Under the pieces are notes generated by a model. That model had not been told where the DNA came from. It saw only the letters and a list, made by a program, of their open reading frames with translations, and made no database searches. DNA of 8,734 bases from NCBI GenBank assembly GCA_003566395.1, contig PXDL01000167.1:1-8734 (forward strand), in the 5' to 3' direction. Each line of letters starts with the position of its first letter. Within the stretch, counting starts at the first letter, position 1. Both the position numbers and the translations under genes were made by a program. Below, piece after piece: positions 1-5,845 of the stretch. Source of the DNA: Balneolia bacterium. Lineage in GTDB: Bacteria > Bacteroidota > Rhodothermia > Balneolales > Cyclonatronaceae.

Positions 1-1
1 A

Positions 2-1099
2 ATACTCGGAAAAGGAGATACGAAAGCATCGGTGCGAACAACCGAAGGGCGACAGGTTGATCTGCGCATCGTGGAGCCCGGGCAATTCCCGGCCGCCCTG
101 ATGTATTTTACCGGAAGCAAGGAACACAATGTTGTGATGCGTCAGCGGGCACGTGAAAAAAAACTCACGCTCAACGAGTACGGACTTTTCCACATGAACG
201 ATGAAAACAAAACCGATTTTGATCGCCCTGTTGATACCGGCAGTGAGGCAGATATTTATGAAATACTCGGCTTGTCTTATGTGCCTCCTGAGCTGCGGGA
301 AGACCGCGGAGAGTTTTCTTTTTTTGAACGTAATACGCTCGATGACGCGAATTTGCCCGAGCTTAAAGACATTCGCGGTGTGCTTCACGCCCACAGCACC
401 TGGAGCGACGGAAAAAAATCTATTCATGAAATGGCCGAAGCCTGCCGTGAACGCGGCTACGAATACCTGGGCATTACCGATCATTCCAAAACGGCTGCTT
501 ATGCCGGCGGACTCACCGTAGAAGAGGTAAAAAAGCAGTGGGAAGAAATTGACCGGCTCAACCAAAAATATCAGGATGAAGGCACGGACTTCATCATTTT
601 TAAAGGCATCGAATCGGATATGCTGCCTGACGGAAGCCTCGATTATCCCGACGACATTCTTGAAGGATTCGATTTTGTGATTGCTTCCCTTCACGCTTCA
701 CTGGATATGGACCCGGAGAAAATGCTCAGTCGTTACGAAAAAGCCATAACCAACCCTTACACGCGAATCGTGGGCCATCCGACCGCCCGGCTTTTACTCC
801 GGCGCGACGGCAGCAAGGTTGATATCAACCGCATGATTGAAATAGCTGCGAAGCACAATACGGCAATCGAAATTAACGCCAATCCCCGTCGTCTCGATAT
901 CGACTGGCGCTACGGGCAAAAAGCAAAAAAAGAGGGCCTGCTCACCGCTATATGTCCCGATGCTCACACCATCGAAGGCATCGATGATATGAAATACGGA
1001 CTTTCTGTTGCACGTAAAGGGTGGTTCAATAAAGAGCGTGTACTTAACACTCTTCCGGCCCCTAACCTCCTAAACTGGTTTAAACAAAGAAACGGCTGA
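2..1099 (+). CDS. polX: DNA polymerase X family protein, C-terminal part (end of polymerase palm/thumb plus PHP domain); 5' end outside the window
   Basis: The frame is open to the left edge and the protein homology begins before the GTG at 32, so this is a 5'-truncated gene and not a gene starting at 32. Numbering from that GTG, QVDLRIV (8-14) holds what should be the third catalytic aspartate (D10) of the Pol X palm, and YFTGSKEHN (25-33) matches the YFTGS segment near the nucleotide site in Pol beta relatives. The rest is a PHP phosphoesterase domain with its metal ligands visible: HAHSTWSDG (H119, H121, D126), GITDHS (D150, H151), GIESD (E194), SLHAS (H221), VGHP (H249) and CPDAH (D310, H312). 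In bacterial PolX enzymes this domain gives Mn-dependent 3'-5' exonuclease or AP-site processing activity alongside gap-filling synthesis in base excision repair. All PHP ligands appear intact, so an active nuclease is expected. Family members are about 570 residues, so roughly 200 residues are missing on the left. The protein should be cytoplasmic. Confidence 0.95.
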   Translation: MLGKGDTKASVRTTEGRQVDLRIVEPGQFPAALMYFTGSKEHNVVMRQRAREKKLTLNEYGLFHMNDENKTDFDRPVDTGSEADIYEILGLSYVPPELREDRGEFSFFERNTLDDANLPELKDIRGVLHAHSTWSDGKKSIHEMAEACRERGYEYLGITDHSKTAAYAGGLTVEEVKKQWEEIDRLNQKYQDEGTDFIIFKGIESDMLPDGSLDYPDDILEGFDFVIASLHASLDMDPEKMLSRYEKAITNPYTRIVGHPTARLLLRRDGSKVDINRMIEIAAKHNTAIEINANPRRLDIDWRYGQKAKKEGLLTAICPDAHTIEGIDDMKYGLSVARKGWFNKERVLNTLPAPNLLNWFKQRNG

Positions 1100-1102
1100 T
1101 AG

Positions 1103-1270
1103 ATGTCTGTCGATAAAGCGTTGTGTAAATACGACAAGAAGGAGATCAAAGCCGGGCTTCATGAATTTGCAGCTTGCGTGTCCGATCCCCGGTTTATATG
1201 CCGTAAATGCGCCCGTGCCGCACATCACAAAAAACACCTGTGCAAGCCGGAAAAAATCAGCGCTGGCTGA
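1103..1270 (+). CDS. Small cysteine-rich protein (55 aa) with a CxxC...C motif, probable zinc-binding; function unknown
   Basis: The ATG lies 3 bases after the polX stop, and the frame runs 55 codons to TGA. The protein is highly basic. It contains DPRFICRKCARAA (28-40) followed by HLCKPEK (45-51), so C33, C36 and C47 with H41/H42 could form a small metal knuckle. The pattern 'P-[RK]-[FY]-x-C-[RK]-x-C-[AG]-R-x-A...LCKP' is one I associate from memory with short uncharacterised bacterial proteins. That recall is not a database match. No clear Shine-Dalgarno precedes the ATG, but the tight spacing suggests co-transcription or translational coupling with polX. A role in DNA repair is only a guess from that spacing. 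The gene is short enough to be missed by length-filtered gene callers. An antisense frame across 964-1149 has no recognisable protein character. Confidence 0.72.
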   Translation: MSVDKALCKYDKKEIKAGLHEFAACVSDPRFICRKCARAAHHKKHLCKPEKISAG

Positions 1271-1281
1271 TCGAATTCCAC

Positions 1282-1295
1282 CGGAAGAATTTCCG
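1282..1295. repeat. Small palindrome between the short gene and the CoA-transferase
   Basis: CGGAA-GAAT-TTCCG forms a 5-bp perfect stem with a 4-base loop, starting 11 bases after the stop of the 55-residue gene. It could contribute to termination of the polX unit, but the stem is short and the run AGATTTTAC behind it is only weakly T-rich. It could equally be chance. Confidence 0.25.
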
Positions 1296-1337
1296 AGATT
1301 TTACGCAGTCCTTCTTTTTCGTCTTTAATACAATTCA

Positions 1338-1345
1338 TATATTTG
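1338..1345 (+). promoter_or_regulatory. Candidate Bacteroidota-type -7 element for the CoA-transferase gene
   Basis: TATATTTG exactly matches the TAnnTTTG -7 consensus of Bacteroidota housekeeping promoters and sits in the AT-rich stretch 1325-1375. It would place the transcript start near 1352 and give a leader of about 38 bases. A matching TTTG element 19-21 bases upstream is not clear; only a T-rich run at 1315-1319 is present. The call is therefore based on one box plus position. Confidence 0.4.
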
Positions 1346-1389
1346 TATTTGAATTTATGTAATGTATTCACCCGAAATTAGGGGATGTA

Positions 1390-2676
1390 ATGTCTTTCAA
1401 AACTGTATCTGCTGCTAACGAGGCCGTAGGCCTGATTCAATCTAATCAGCGCGTTTTTATTCATTCTGTTGCCGCCGCTCCTGTTCATCTTATCAATGCC
1501 ATGACCGACCGCGCACCGGAGCTTCGTAATGTGGAAATTGTGCATCTGCACACCGAAGGCGAAGCCCGTTATACTGCTGCAGAATACGCCGATAGCTTTT
1601 TCACGAATGCGCTTTTTGTGGGCGCAAATACCCGGCAGTCTATACGGGAAGGCCGCGGCGATTACACCCCGGTTTTTTTAAGCGAGATTCCGCAGCTTTT
1701 CACAAAAGGCGTGCTGCCTATCGACGTTGCCCTTATACAGGTTTCACCTCCCGATAAGCACGGGTTTTGCTCATTGGGAACCTCGGTTGATGTTACCCCG
1801 GCCGCCATAGAGTCGGCCAAATATATCATCGCCCAAATTAACAGGCAGATGCCCCGCACCCACGGCGACGGACTCATCCACAGTTCTAAAATAGATATTG
1901 CCATCGAAACCGATGAGCCGCTCGCTGTTCATGAACCCGGAGTCCCCACAAAGGAAGAAGAGATCATCGGCCGGCACGTTGCCGGATTGGTGGAGGACGG
2001 CGCGACGCTCCAAATGGGAATCGGCGCCATCCCGAATGCGGTTCTTAAAGCGCTCACGAATCATAAAAACTTGGGCATCCATACCGAGATGTTTTCCGAC
2101 GGCGTAATTCCGCTGGTTGAAAACGGTGTGATCAACAACAGTAAAAAGCGCGTACATCCGGGTAAAATTGTAGGCGGATTTGTGATGGGCACCAAAAAAC
2201 TCTACGATTTTATCGACGACAACCCACAGGTTGCCATGCTCAACATCGCATATGTAAACGATACGGCCGTCATTCGCAGAAATCCCAAGGTAACCGCCAT
2301 CAACAGTGCTATTGAAATTGATCTTACCGGACAGGTTTGTGCCGACTCCATAGGTACTTATCAGTATTCAGGTGTGGGCGGACAGATGGATTTCATCCGG
2401 GGCGCCTCGCTTTCAGAAGGCGGCAAACCGATTATCGCCCTGCCGTCGGCCACGGCAAAAGGTATCAGCCGGATTGTGCCTTTTTTGAAAGAGGGAGCCG
2501 GCGTGGTTACAACACGCGCTCACATGCATTATGTGGTAACAGAGTACGGCGTTGCCAATCTTTATGGGAAAACCCTGAGTCAGCGGGCCCGCGCGCTCAT
2601 CGACATCGCCCATCCCGATCATCGTGAGGCGCTGGAAAAGTCAGCATCGCATCGCTTTCGTAAGAACGGGAAATAG
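1390..2676 (+). CDS. Acetyl-CoA hydrolase/transferase family protein (CoA-transferase family I, 4-hydroxybutyrate CoA-transferase-like)
   Basis: This 428-residue cytoplasmic enzyme moves CoA between an acyl-CoA and a carboxylic acid, or hydrolyses the thioester. The two-lobed family architecture is visible. The N-terminal lobe includes SPPDKHGFCSLG (119-130). The C-terminal lobe carries QMGIGAIPNAV (208-218) and HTEMFSDG (231-238), where E233 is the expected catalytic glutamate that forms the glutamyl-CoA thioester. It also carries YSGVGGQMDFIRGA (326-339), typical of the CoA-binding region, and the conserved VVTEYGVANL (382-391) near the C-terminus. Length and motifs fit 4-hydroxybutyrate, butyryl- or acetate-type CoA-transferases. 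The acyl substrate cannot be read from sequence. The ATG at 1390 has GGGGA about 5 bases upstream. No acyl-CoA partner genes flank it, so it is probably monocistronic and used for acetate or short-chain acyl recycling (inference). Confidence 0.93.
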   Translation: MSFKTVSAANEAVGLIQSNQRVFIHSVAAAPVHLINAMTDRAPELRNVEIVHLHTEGEARYTAAEYADSFFTNALFVGANTRQSIREGRGDYTPVFLSEIPQLFTKGVLPIDVALIQVSPPDKHGFCSLGTSVDVTPAAIESAKYIIAQINRQMPRTHGDGLIHSSKIDIAIETDEPLAVHEPGVPTKEEEIIGRHVAGLVEDGATLQMGIGAIPNAVLKALTNHKNLGIHTEMFSDGVIPLVENGVINNSKKRVHPGKIVGGFVMGTKKLYDFIDDNPQVAMLNIAYVNDTAVIRRNPKVTAINSAIEIDLTGQVCADSIGTYQYSGVGGQMDFIRGASLSEGGKPIIALPSATAKGISRIVPFLKEGAGVVTTRAHMHYVVTEYGVANLYGKTLSQRARALIDIAHPDHREALEKSASHRFRKNGK

Positions 2677-2690
2677 GCCGGTTACCGATT

Positions 2691-3971
2691 TCAGCTAAAA
2701 AAACGCCAATAGGCCCACATACAGGTAAAGACAATCAGAAAAATCAGACACACAAGGCTGAACAATCTGTACGCGGTTGACGGCCGCGCTTCTTCCGGAG
2801 TCCACTCCCCGGTTATGAGCTTATAGTTGAACCAACCCAGCACCGGGGCGGCGATGAAGGAAAGTCCGGCTGCAAAGTCGATCAGCACGGTGAAGGCGCC
2901 GCTTGAGGTGTACAAAACCATCAGCGATACAACCGGAATTGCAAGAAGTGCCGTTCTGTAGTTTCTCAGACGTCCCGGCTCTTCGTTTCCGGAGCGTTTC
3001 AGCTCGGCAACGACTTCGGCGGCCACCCGCGGATAGGCATCCGTAACCGCAAGCGTAGTACTGAACATGGTAATAAATGCCGCAACAGAAATGAGGGGCG
3101 CGCTCCAATAGCCGAGCGTCCGGCTGTAAAGCTCTACAAGCTGAGCCGAAAACTCCACGCTATTTCCGGAAAACGACATTCCGGAGCCGTACATAACCAG
3201 CGTGCCGAGCAGGAAAAACAAAATACCGATCAACGCGGCCGAGCCGTACCCAATATCAAAATCGAAGCGGCAATCCCGCAGTGATGGCCGGTATCGGGTC
3301 TGCTTGCTGCGCTCCCCGGTCCAGATAGAGTGCCAGACCGATGCATCCAGCGGAATCGGCATCCATCCCATAAAAGCTATGATAAAAGCAAACCCTGCAG
3401 CATTCCAGTACGAGGGCGGAGAAATCTCTGCAACTTCGCGTCCCGCTCCCGCCCCCAGGGCCATGAGCACGGCCGTTAGCGTGAGCACCGTCAGGGCCGA
3501 AATGATGATTTTCATCGACATATCGAGTCCGGGATAACGGCCGAAATAGAGCAGCATCACGCATACGGCCAAAATGAGTAAACTCCAGGTGAAACTGCTC
3601 CATCCCATACCGAAAAGCTGTTCTGCGAGGCCCGCGGTAACGATGGTTACGGCCGCCTGAATGATGAACATGGTTCCGAGGGTCATCATCACAAAAACCC
3701 AGAAAACCGGCCGGCCCATTTGGCGATACCCCGTTATCAGGTGTGAGCCGGTTGCCGCAGCGAATCGCGGACCGAATTCCATGAACGGATATTTCGATAC
3801 AATGGCGAGAATGAGAATCCAGAAGATGGAAAAGCCGTAATCGGCCCCGGCTCGTGTTGCCTGCACAAGATGGGAAACTCCGATAGCGGCTCCTGCAATA
3901 AGCAGTCCCGGCCCAAGTGCGTACAACAGACGCTGTTTCAGAGAATAGGATTCTTCCGGCCTGGTATTCAT
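2691..3971 (-). CDS. Nramp (SLC11)-related divalent metal transporter with non-canonical metal-site motifs
   Basis: This is a polytopic inner-membrane protein of 426 residues from the ATG at 3971, with about 11 hydrophobic segments. A TTG at 3986 would add five residues, but the ATG is preferred because nothing favours the TTG. TM1 begins with the family signature GPGLLIAGA (20-28). However, the canonical DPGN metal-binding turn is replaced by GVSHLVQ (31-37), and the TM6 MPH motif reads WMPIPLDASVWHS (203-215), with P-L-D in place of histidine. The family-typical FDFDIGYGSA and GTLVMYGSG stretches are present at about 236-265. Classical Nramp proteins import Mn2+/Fe2+ with protons. The altered TM1 and TM6 residues suggest another ion or coupling mode, so mntH is not assigned. 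The gene ends 14 bases from the convergent CoA-transferase gene with no obvious terminator between them. Confidence 0.88.
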   Translation of the reverse strand: MNTRPEESYSLKQRLLYALGPGLLIAGAAIGVSHLVQATRAGADYGFSIFWILILAIVSKYPFMEFGPRFAAATGSHLITGYRQMGRPVFWVFVMMTLGTMFIIQAAVTIVTAGLAEQLFGMGWSSFTWSLLILAVCVMLLYFGRYPGLDMSMKIIISALTVLTLTAVLMALGAGAGREVAEISPPSYWNAAGFAFIIAFMGWMPIPLDASVWHSIWTGERSKQTRYRPSLRDCRFDFDIGYGSAALIGILFFLLGTLVMYGSGMSFSGNSVEFSAQLVELYSRTLGYWSAPLISVAAFITMFSTTLAVTDAYPRVAAEVVAELKRSGNEEPGRLRNYRTALLAIPVVSLMVLYTSSGAFTVLIDFAAGLSFIAAPVLGWFNYKLITGEWTPEEARPSTAYRLFSLVCLIFLIVFTCMWAYWRFFS

Positions 3972-3995
3972 TAATTCACTACTCAAATTTGTGGT

Positions 3996-4054
3996 TCCGG
4001 TAAACCGGATGACTACCTTAGGGTAAGCTCCGGTTTAAGCTTCACCATCCGGAG
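3996..4054 (-). promoter_or_regulatory. Structured leader of the Nramp-like gene: three consecutive hairpins
   Basis: Read in the transporter's direction, three separate perfect stems follow one another: CTCCGG/CCGGAG (4049-4054 with 4029-4034, 14-base loop), TACC/GGTA (4022-4025 with 4014-4017, 4-base loop) and TCCGGT/ACCGGA (4004-4009 with 3996-4001, 2-base loop as written). They fill the space between a TACTTTTG promoter box and the start codon. The last ends 24 bases before the ATG. The arrangement suggests a metal- or ion-responsive leader or an RNA-stability element. I do not recognise the yybP-ykoY manganese riboswitch, M-box or NiCo consensus in it. Confidence 0.4.
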
Positions 4055-4065
4055 TCCGATGCTGC

Positions 4066-4073
4066 CAAAAGTA
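4066..4073 (-). promoter_or_regulatory. Candidate Bacteroidota-type -7 element for the Nramp-like gene
   Basis: On the minus strand this is TACTTTTG, a full match to TAnnTTTG. It would set the transcript start near 4059, immediately before the first leader hairpin, giving a leader of roughly 88 bases. No TTTG box at the usual 19-21 base spacing is evident, so support comes from the single box and its position. Confidence 0.38.
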
Positions 4074-4207
4074 ATCATTTTGATCCATTTCACCTTATTG
4101 CCGGAACAAGAAATTGTCCGCATGGTTAAACAATGCTTATAGATTTCAGGCTTCATGCCTTTCCTGTTGAGGAGTTTCAAACGCTTATTTCAGCTACGAA
4201 GAACGCG

Positions 4208-4237
4208 AATTTCACTTTTCACATAAGAAGTGAAATT
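4208..4237. repeat. Perfect 10-bp inverted repeat in the divergent intergenic region
   Basis: AATTTCACTT (4208-4217) and AAGTGAAATT (4228-4237) are exact reverse complements separated by 10 bases, so the two half-site centres are 20 bases apart, about two helical turns. This spacing is typical of an operator for a dimeric regulator. A hairpin is also possible, but neither strand has a T-run right after it. It lies 157 bases upstream of the DUF2911 start and about 135 bases upstream of the transporter's proposed -7 box, so it could control either gene. Confidence 0.45.
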
Positions 4238-4249
4238 GCAATATATTCC

Positions 4250-4310
4250 CGTTGCGATACAGCAACGCTGTTTAAGTTTTCATTTTTTGCCGTTTAAAGG
4301 CATTTTTTGC
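4250..4310 (+). repeat. Small hairpin followed by a 20-bp-period direct repeat upstream of the DUF2911 gene
   Basis: CGTTGC-GATACA-GCAACG (4250-4267) is a perfect 6-bp stem. It is followed by two exact copies of CATTTTTTGC (4281-4290 and 4301-4310), each preceded by a related GTTTAA string, so the unit repeats imperfectly every 20-22 bases. Between the copies, TGCC-N7-GGCA followed by six T's (4288-4308) resembles a very weak terminator. With the inverted repeat at 4208 this makes a dense putative control region. The role is unknown. Confidence 0.35.
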
Positions 4311-4393
4311 GAACTGCCGGCGTTAAAGCTAAATCAGTTTCCGGACTCCCTAAAGCTTTGAAACCGAAAAAACTTTTACTTTACCTTAATTTT

Positions 4394-4939
4394 ATGAAAG
4401 CAGCACTACCAATTCTTCTTATATCCTTCATTCTGGGTTACTTCGTACCCGACGCCAATGCTCAAACTCTGCCTGAGCCCCGCCAAAGCCCGATAGGCGT
4501 GGCACGCGCCATGATGGGCGACACCTACATTAAAGTCATGTACGGCCGCCCGTCGGTACGCGATCGTGAAATTTTCGGCTCGCTTGTTCCTTTTGGCGAA
4601 GTATGGCGCACCGGTGCAAATGAAGCCACTGAAATTACTGTTTCTGATGATATACTGATCGAGGGCGAACGTCTTGAAAAGGGAACCTACTCGCTCTTCA
4701 CTATACCGGAGCAGGAACACTGGACCGTTATTGTGAACCGGCAGCTTGGTCAGTGGGGCTCGTATTCTTACGACAAAAGCCACGATGTGCTTCGCCTGGA
4801 AGTGCCTGTTGCGGCTACCGGTAATACATCAGAAATCTTTACAATTTCTTTCGAGAAAGAGGAAGAAGAGGCAACCGAAGGACATCTCGTACTGGCATGG
4901 GAAAACAGTAAAATTGAGCTTCATATTGCCGCCGACTAA
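4394..4939 (+). CDS. DUF2911 family exported protein
   Basis: The protein has 181 residues from the ATG at 4394. The frame extends up to a TTG at 4307, but the upstream 29 codons have no protein character, and the ATG begins a textbook signal peptide: short basic start, hydrophobic core 4-18, ANA cleavage site at 21-23. The mature protein shows the DUF2911 pattern: VMYGRPSVRDREIFG (48-62), VPFGEVWRTGANEATEI (65-81), GTYSLFTIP (97-105), WTVIVN (110-115) and WGSYSYD (121-127), ending in a beta-rich tail with LAWEN (167-171). The family is common in Bacteroidota and neighbours, predicted to be periplasmic or secreted, and has no established biochemical role. A run of acidic residues (EKEEEEATE, 154-162) lies near the C-terminus. 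No Shine-Dalgarno is visible, as is usual in this group. It is probably co-transcribed with the next gene, 19 bases downstream. Confidence 0.92.
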   Translation: MKAALPILLISFILGYFVPDANAQTLPEPRQSPIGVARAMMGDTYIKVMYGRPSVRDREIFGSLVPFGEVWRTGANEATEITVSDDILIEGERLEKGTYSLFTIPEQEHWTVIVNRQLGQWGSYSYDKSHDVLRLEVPVAATGNTSEIFTISFEKEEEEATEGHLVLAWENSKIELHIAAD

Positions 4940-4958
4940 GTTTTTCGTATATGCGAAT

Positions 4959-5768
4959 GTGAAGCGTGCGATTCTGATTCTTTCGGCCATAATCTTGATA
5001 CCGGCCGTTTCCGCAAGCGCGCAGGAAAAACATACCACCGGCGAACTGGTGGATAAAATCATGGAGGCATCCGGCTTCAAGCATTCGCTGATCGACGTAT
5101 GGATTGGCCTGGAAGCCGGTATTGAAGACGAGGAGCAGCTTCCGGGGGAAGACCTTAGAAAAACCAGGCAAATTCTTCGCACAGGTTTTGAGGGTCAGCG
5201 GCTGGTAACCCTGTTCACCAGCAAACTCACCGATCGTCTTGAGCCGGAATACGCCGAAGCGGTACTTTTATTTCTGCAAACCGACACCGGCCGGCGGATT
5301 GTGGAGGCCGAAAACAGAGAGCTTAACGTAACCGATGATGAGCTTCACGACTATCTTGAAACGCTTGAGACGTCAAGGCCGGAGTACCGGAAGCGCATCG
5401 AATATGTGGTGAATATCATTGAAGAGACCAAAGCTATTGAAAACACAGTCGAAATTCTGTTTTCGATGTATTCCAATCTACTCCTGGCCGTCAACGCCGT
5501 TGATGAGCCGGACCGGCGGATGAGTCCGCAGGAGTTCAGGGAGACTACCCAGCTTATTCGAATGCAGCTTGAGCATCAGATGAAGCAGTACGTTACCATG
5601 AATCTGCTGTACACGTTCCGGGAGCTTGAACAGAATCATCTTGAAACCTATGTCGCTCATCTTCGCACGCCGGCAGGGCGATGGTACACCTCTGCCCTTC
5701 ATGAAGTTTTGACGGACGTACTTCAGAACGCGCAGCAGCAGGTTCAATCCGAGCTGGACGCGCTTTAA
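4959..5768 (+). CDS. Exported helical protein with two DUF2059-like motifs; function unknown
   Basis: The protein has 269 residues if translation starts at the GTG at 4959, which directly precedes a signal peptide (MKR, hydrophobic core to about residue 17, ASA cleavage site at 19-21). The frame is open farther upstream inside the DUF2911 gene, and a TTG at 4926 is an alternative, but the GTG gives the most typical signal peptide. The mature part is almost entirely charged helical sequence. Two segments resemble the DUF2059 signature, in which an aromatic helix ends in a SPAG-like turn: FLQTDTGRRIVEAE (105-118) and HLRTPAGRWYTSAL (234-247). They align with each other, which suggests an internal duplication relative to the roughly 150-residue single-domain members. 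The assignment is by motif recall only. It sits 19 bases after the DUF2911 stop, so the two exported proteins probably form one transcription unit. Confidence 0.82.
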   Translation: MKRAILILSAIILIPAVSASAQEKHTTGELVDKIMEASGFKHSLIDVWIGLEAGIEDEEQLPGEDLRKTRQILRTGFEGQRLVTLFTSKLTDRLEPEYAEAVLLFLQTDTGRRIVEAENRELNVTDDELHDYLETLETSRPEYRKRIEYVVNIIEETKAIENTVEILFSMYSNLLLAVNAVDEPDRRMSPQEFRETTQLIRMQLEHQMKQYVTMNLLYTFRELEQNHLETYVAHLRTPAGRWYTSALHEVLTDVLQNAQQQVQSELDAL

Positions 5769-5774
5769 CGTCAT

Positions 5775-5828
5775 AAAAAAAGGCGTTTTCGTCCGGGATG
5801 TATGTGTCACCCTTTCCGAAAACGCCTT
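5775..5828 (-). terminator. Strong intrinsic terminator of the helicase gene, possibly bidirectional
   Basis: A perfect 12-bp stem, AAGGCGTTTTCG (5780-5791) with CGAAAACGCCTT (5817-5828), encloses a 25-base loop. On the minus strand the stem runs straight into a T-run (complement of the A-run 5775-5781), as expected for a rho-independent terminator located 18 bases past the helicase stop. On the plus strand the stem is followed only by CCTTCCTTAA, so it may also stop the DUF2059-like transcript, but less efficiently. Confidence 0.88.
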
Positions 5829-5845
5829 CCTTAATATCGCGCTAA

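Noticed and set aside
32..34. GTG at 32 as the start of a complete 355-residue gene
   Set aside because: The residues immediately upstream in the same frame continue the polX-like sequence to the window edge, and the protein lacks the N-terminal polymerase domains, so the gene is cut by the window.
964..1149. 61-residue antisense frame over the polX 3' end
   Set aside because: It is antisense to two plus-strand genes, with no motif or start signal. The plus-strand small gene at 1103 has much better protein character.
2677..2690. Terminator between the convergent CoA-transferase and Nramp-like genes
   Set aside because: The 14-base gap and its flanks contain no stem followed by a T-run on either strand.
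3996..4054. Known manganese or magnesium riboswitch upstream of the transporter
   Set aside because: The conserved sequence blocks of yybP-ykoY, M-box or NiCo riboswitches were not recognised; only three simple stems are visible.
4307..4393. TTG start at 4307 extending the DUF2911 protein by 29 residues
   Set aside because: The extension would put a basic, non-signal sequence before a clear signal peptide that begins at the ATG at 4394. It also overlaps repeat DNA.
4746..4958. Upstream extension of the DUF2059-like gene into the DUF2911 gene
   Set aside because: The extra 71 residues are an out-of-frame reading of the DUF2911 gene and would bury the signal peptide. The GTG at 4959 is the natural start.
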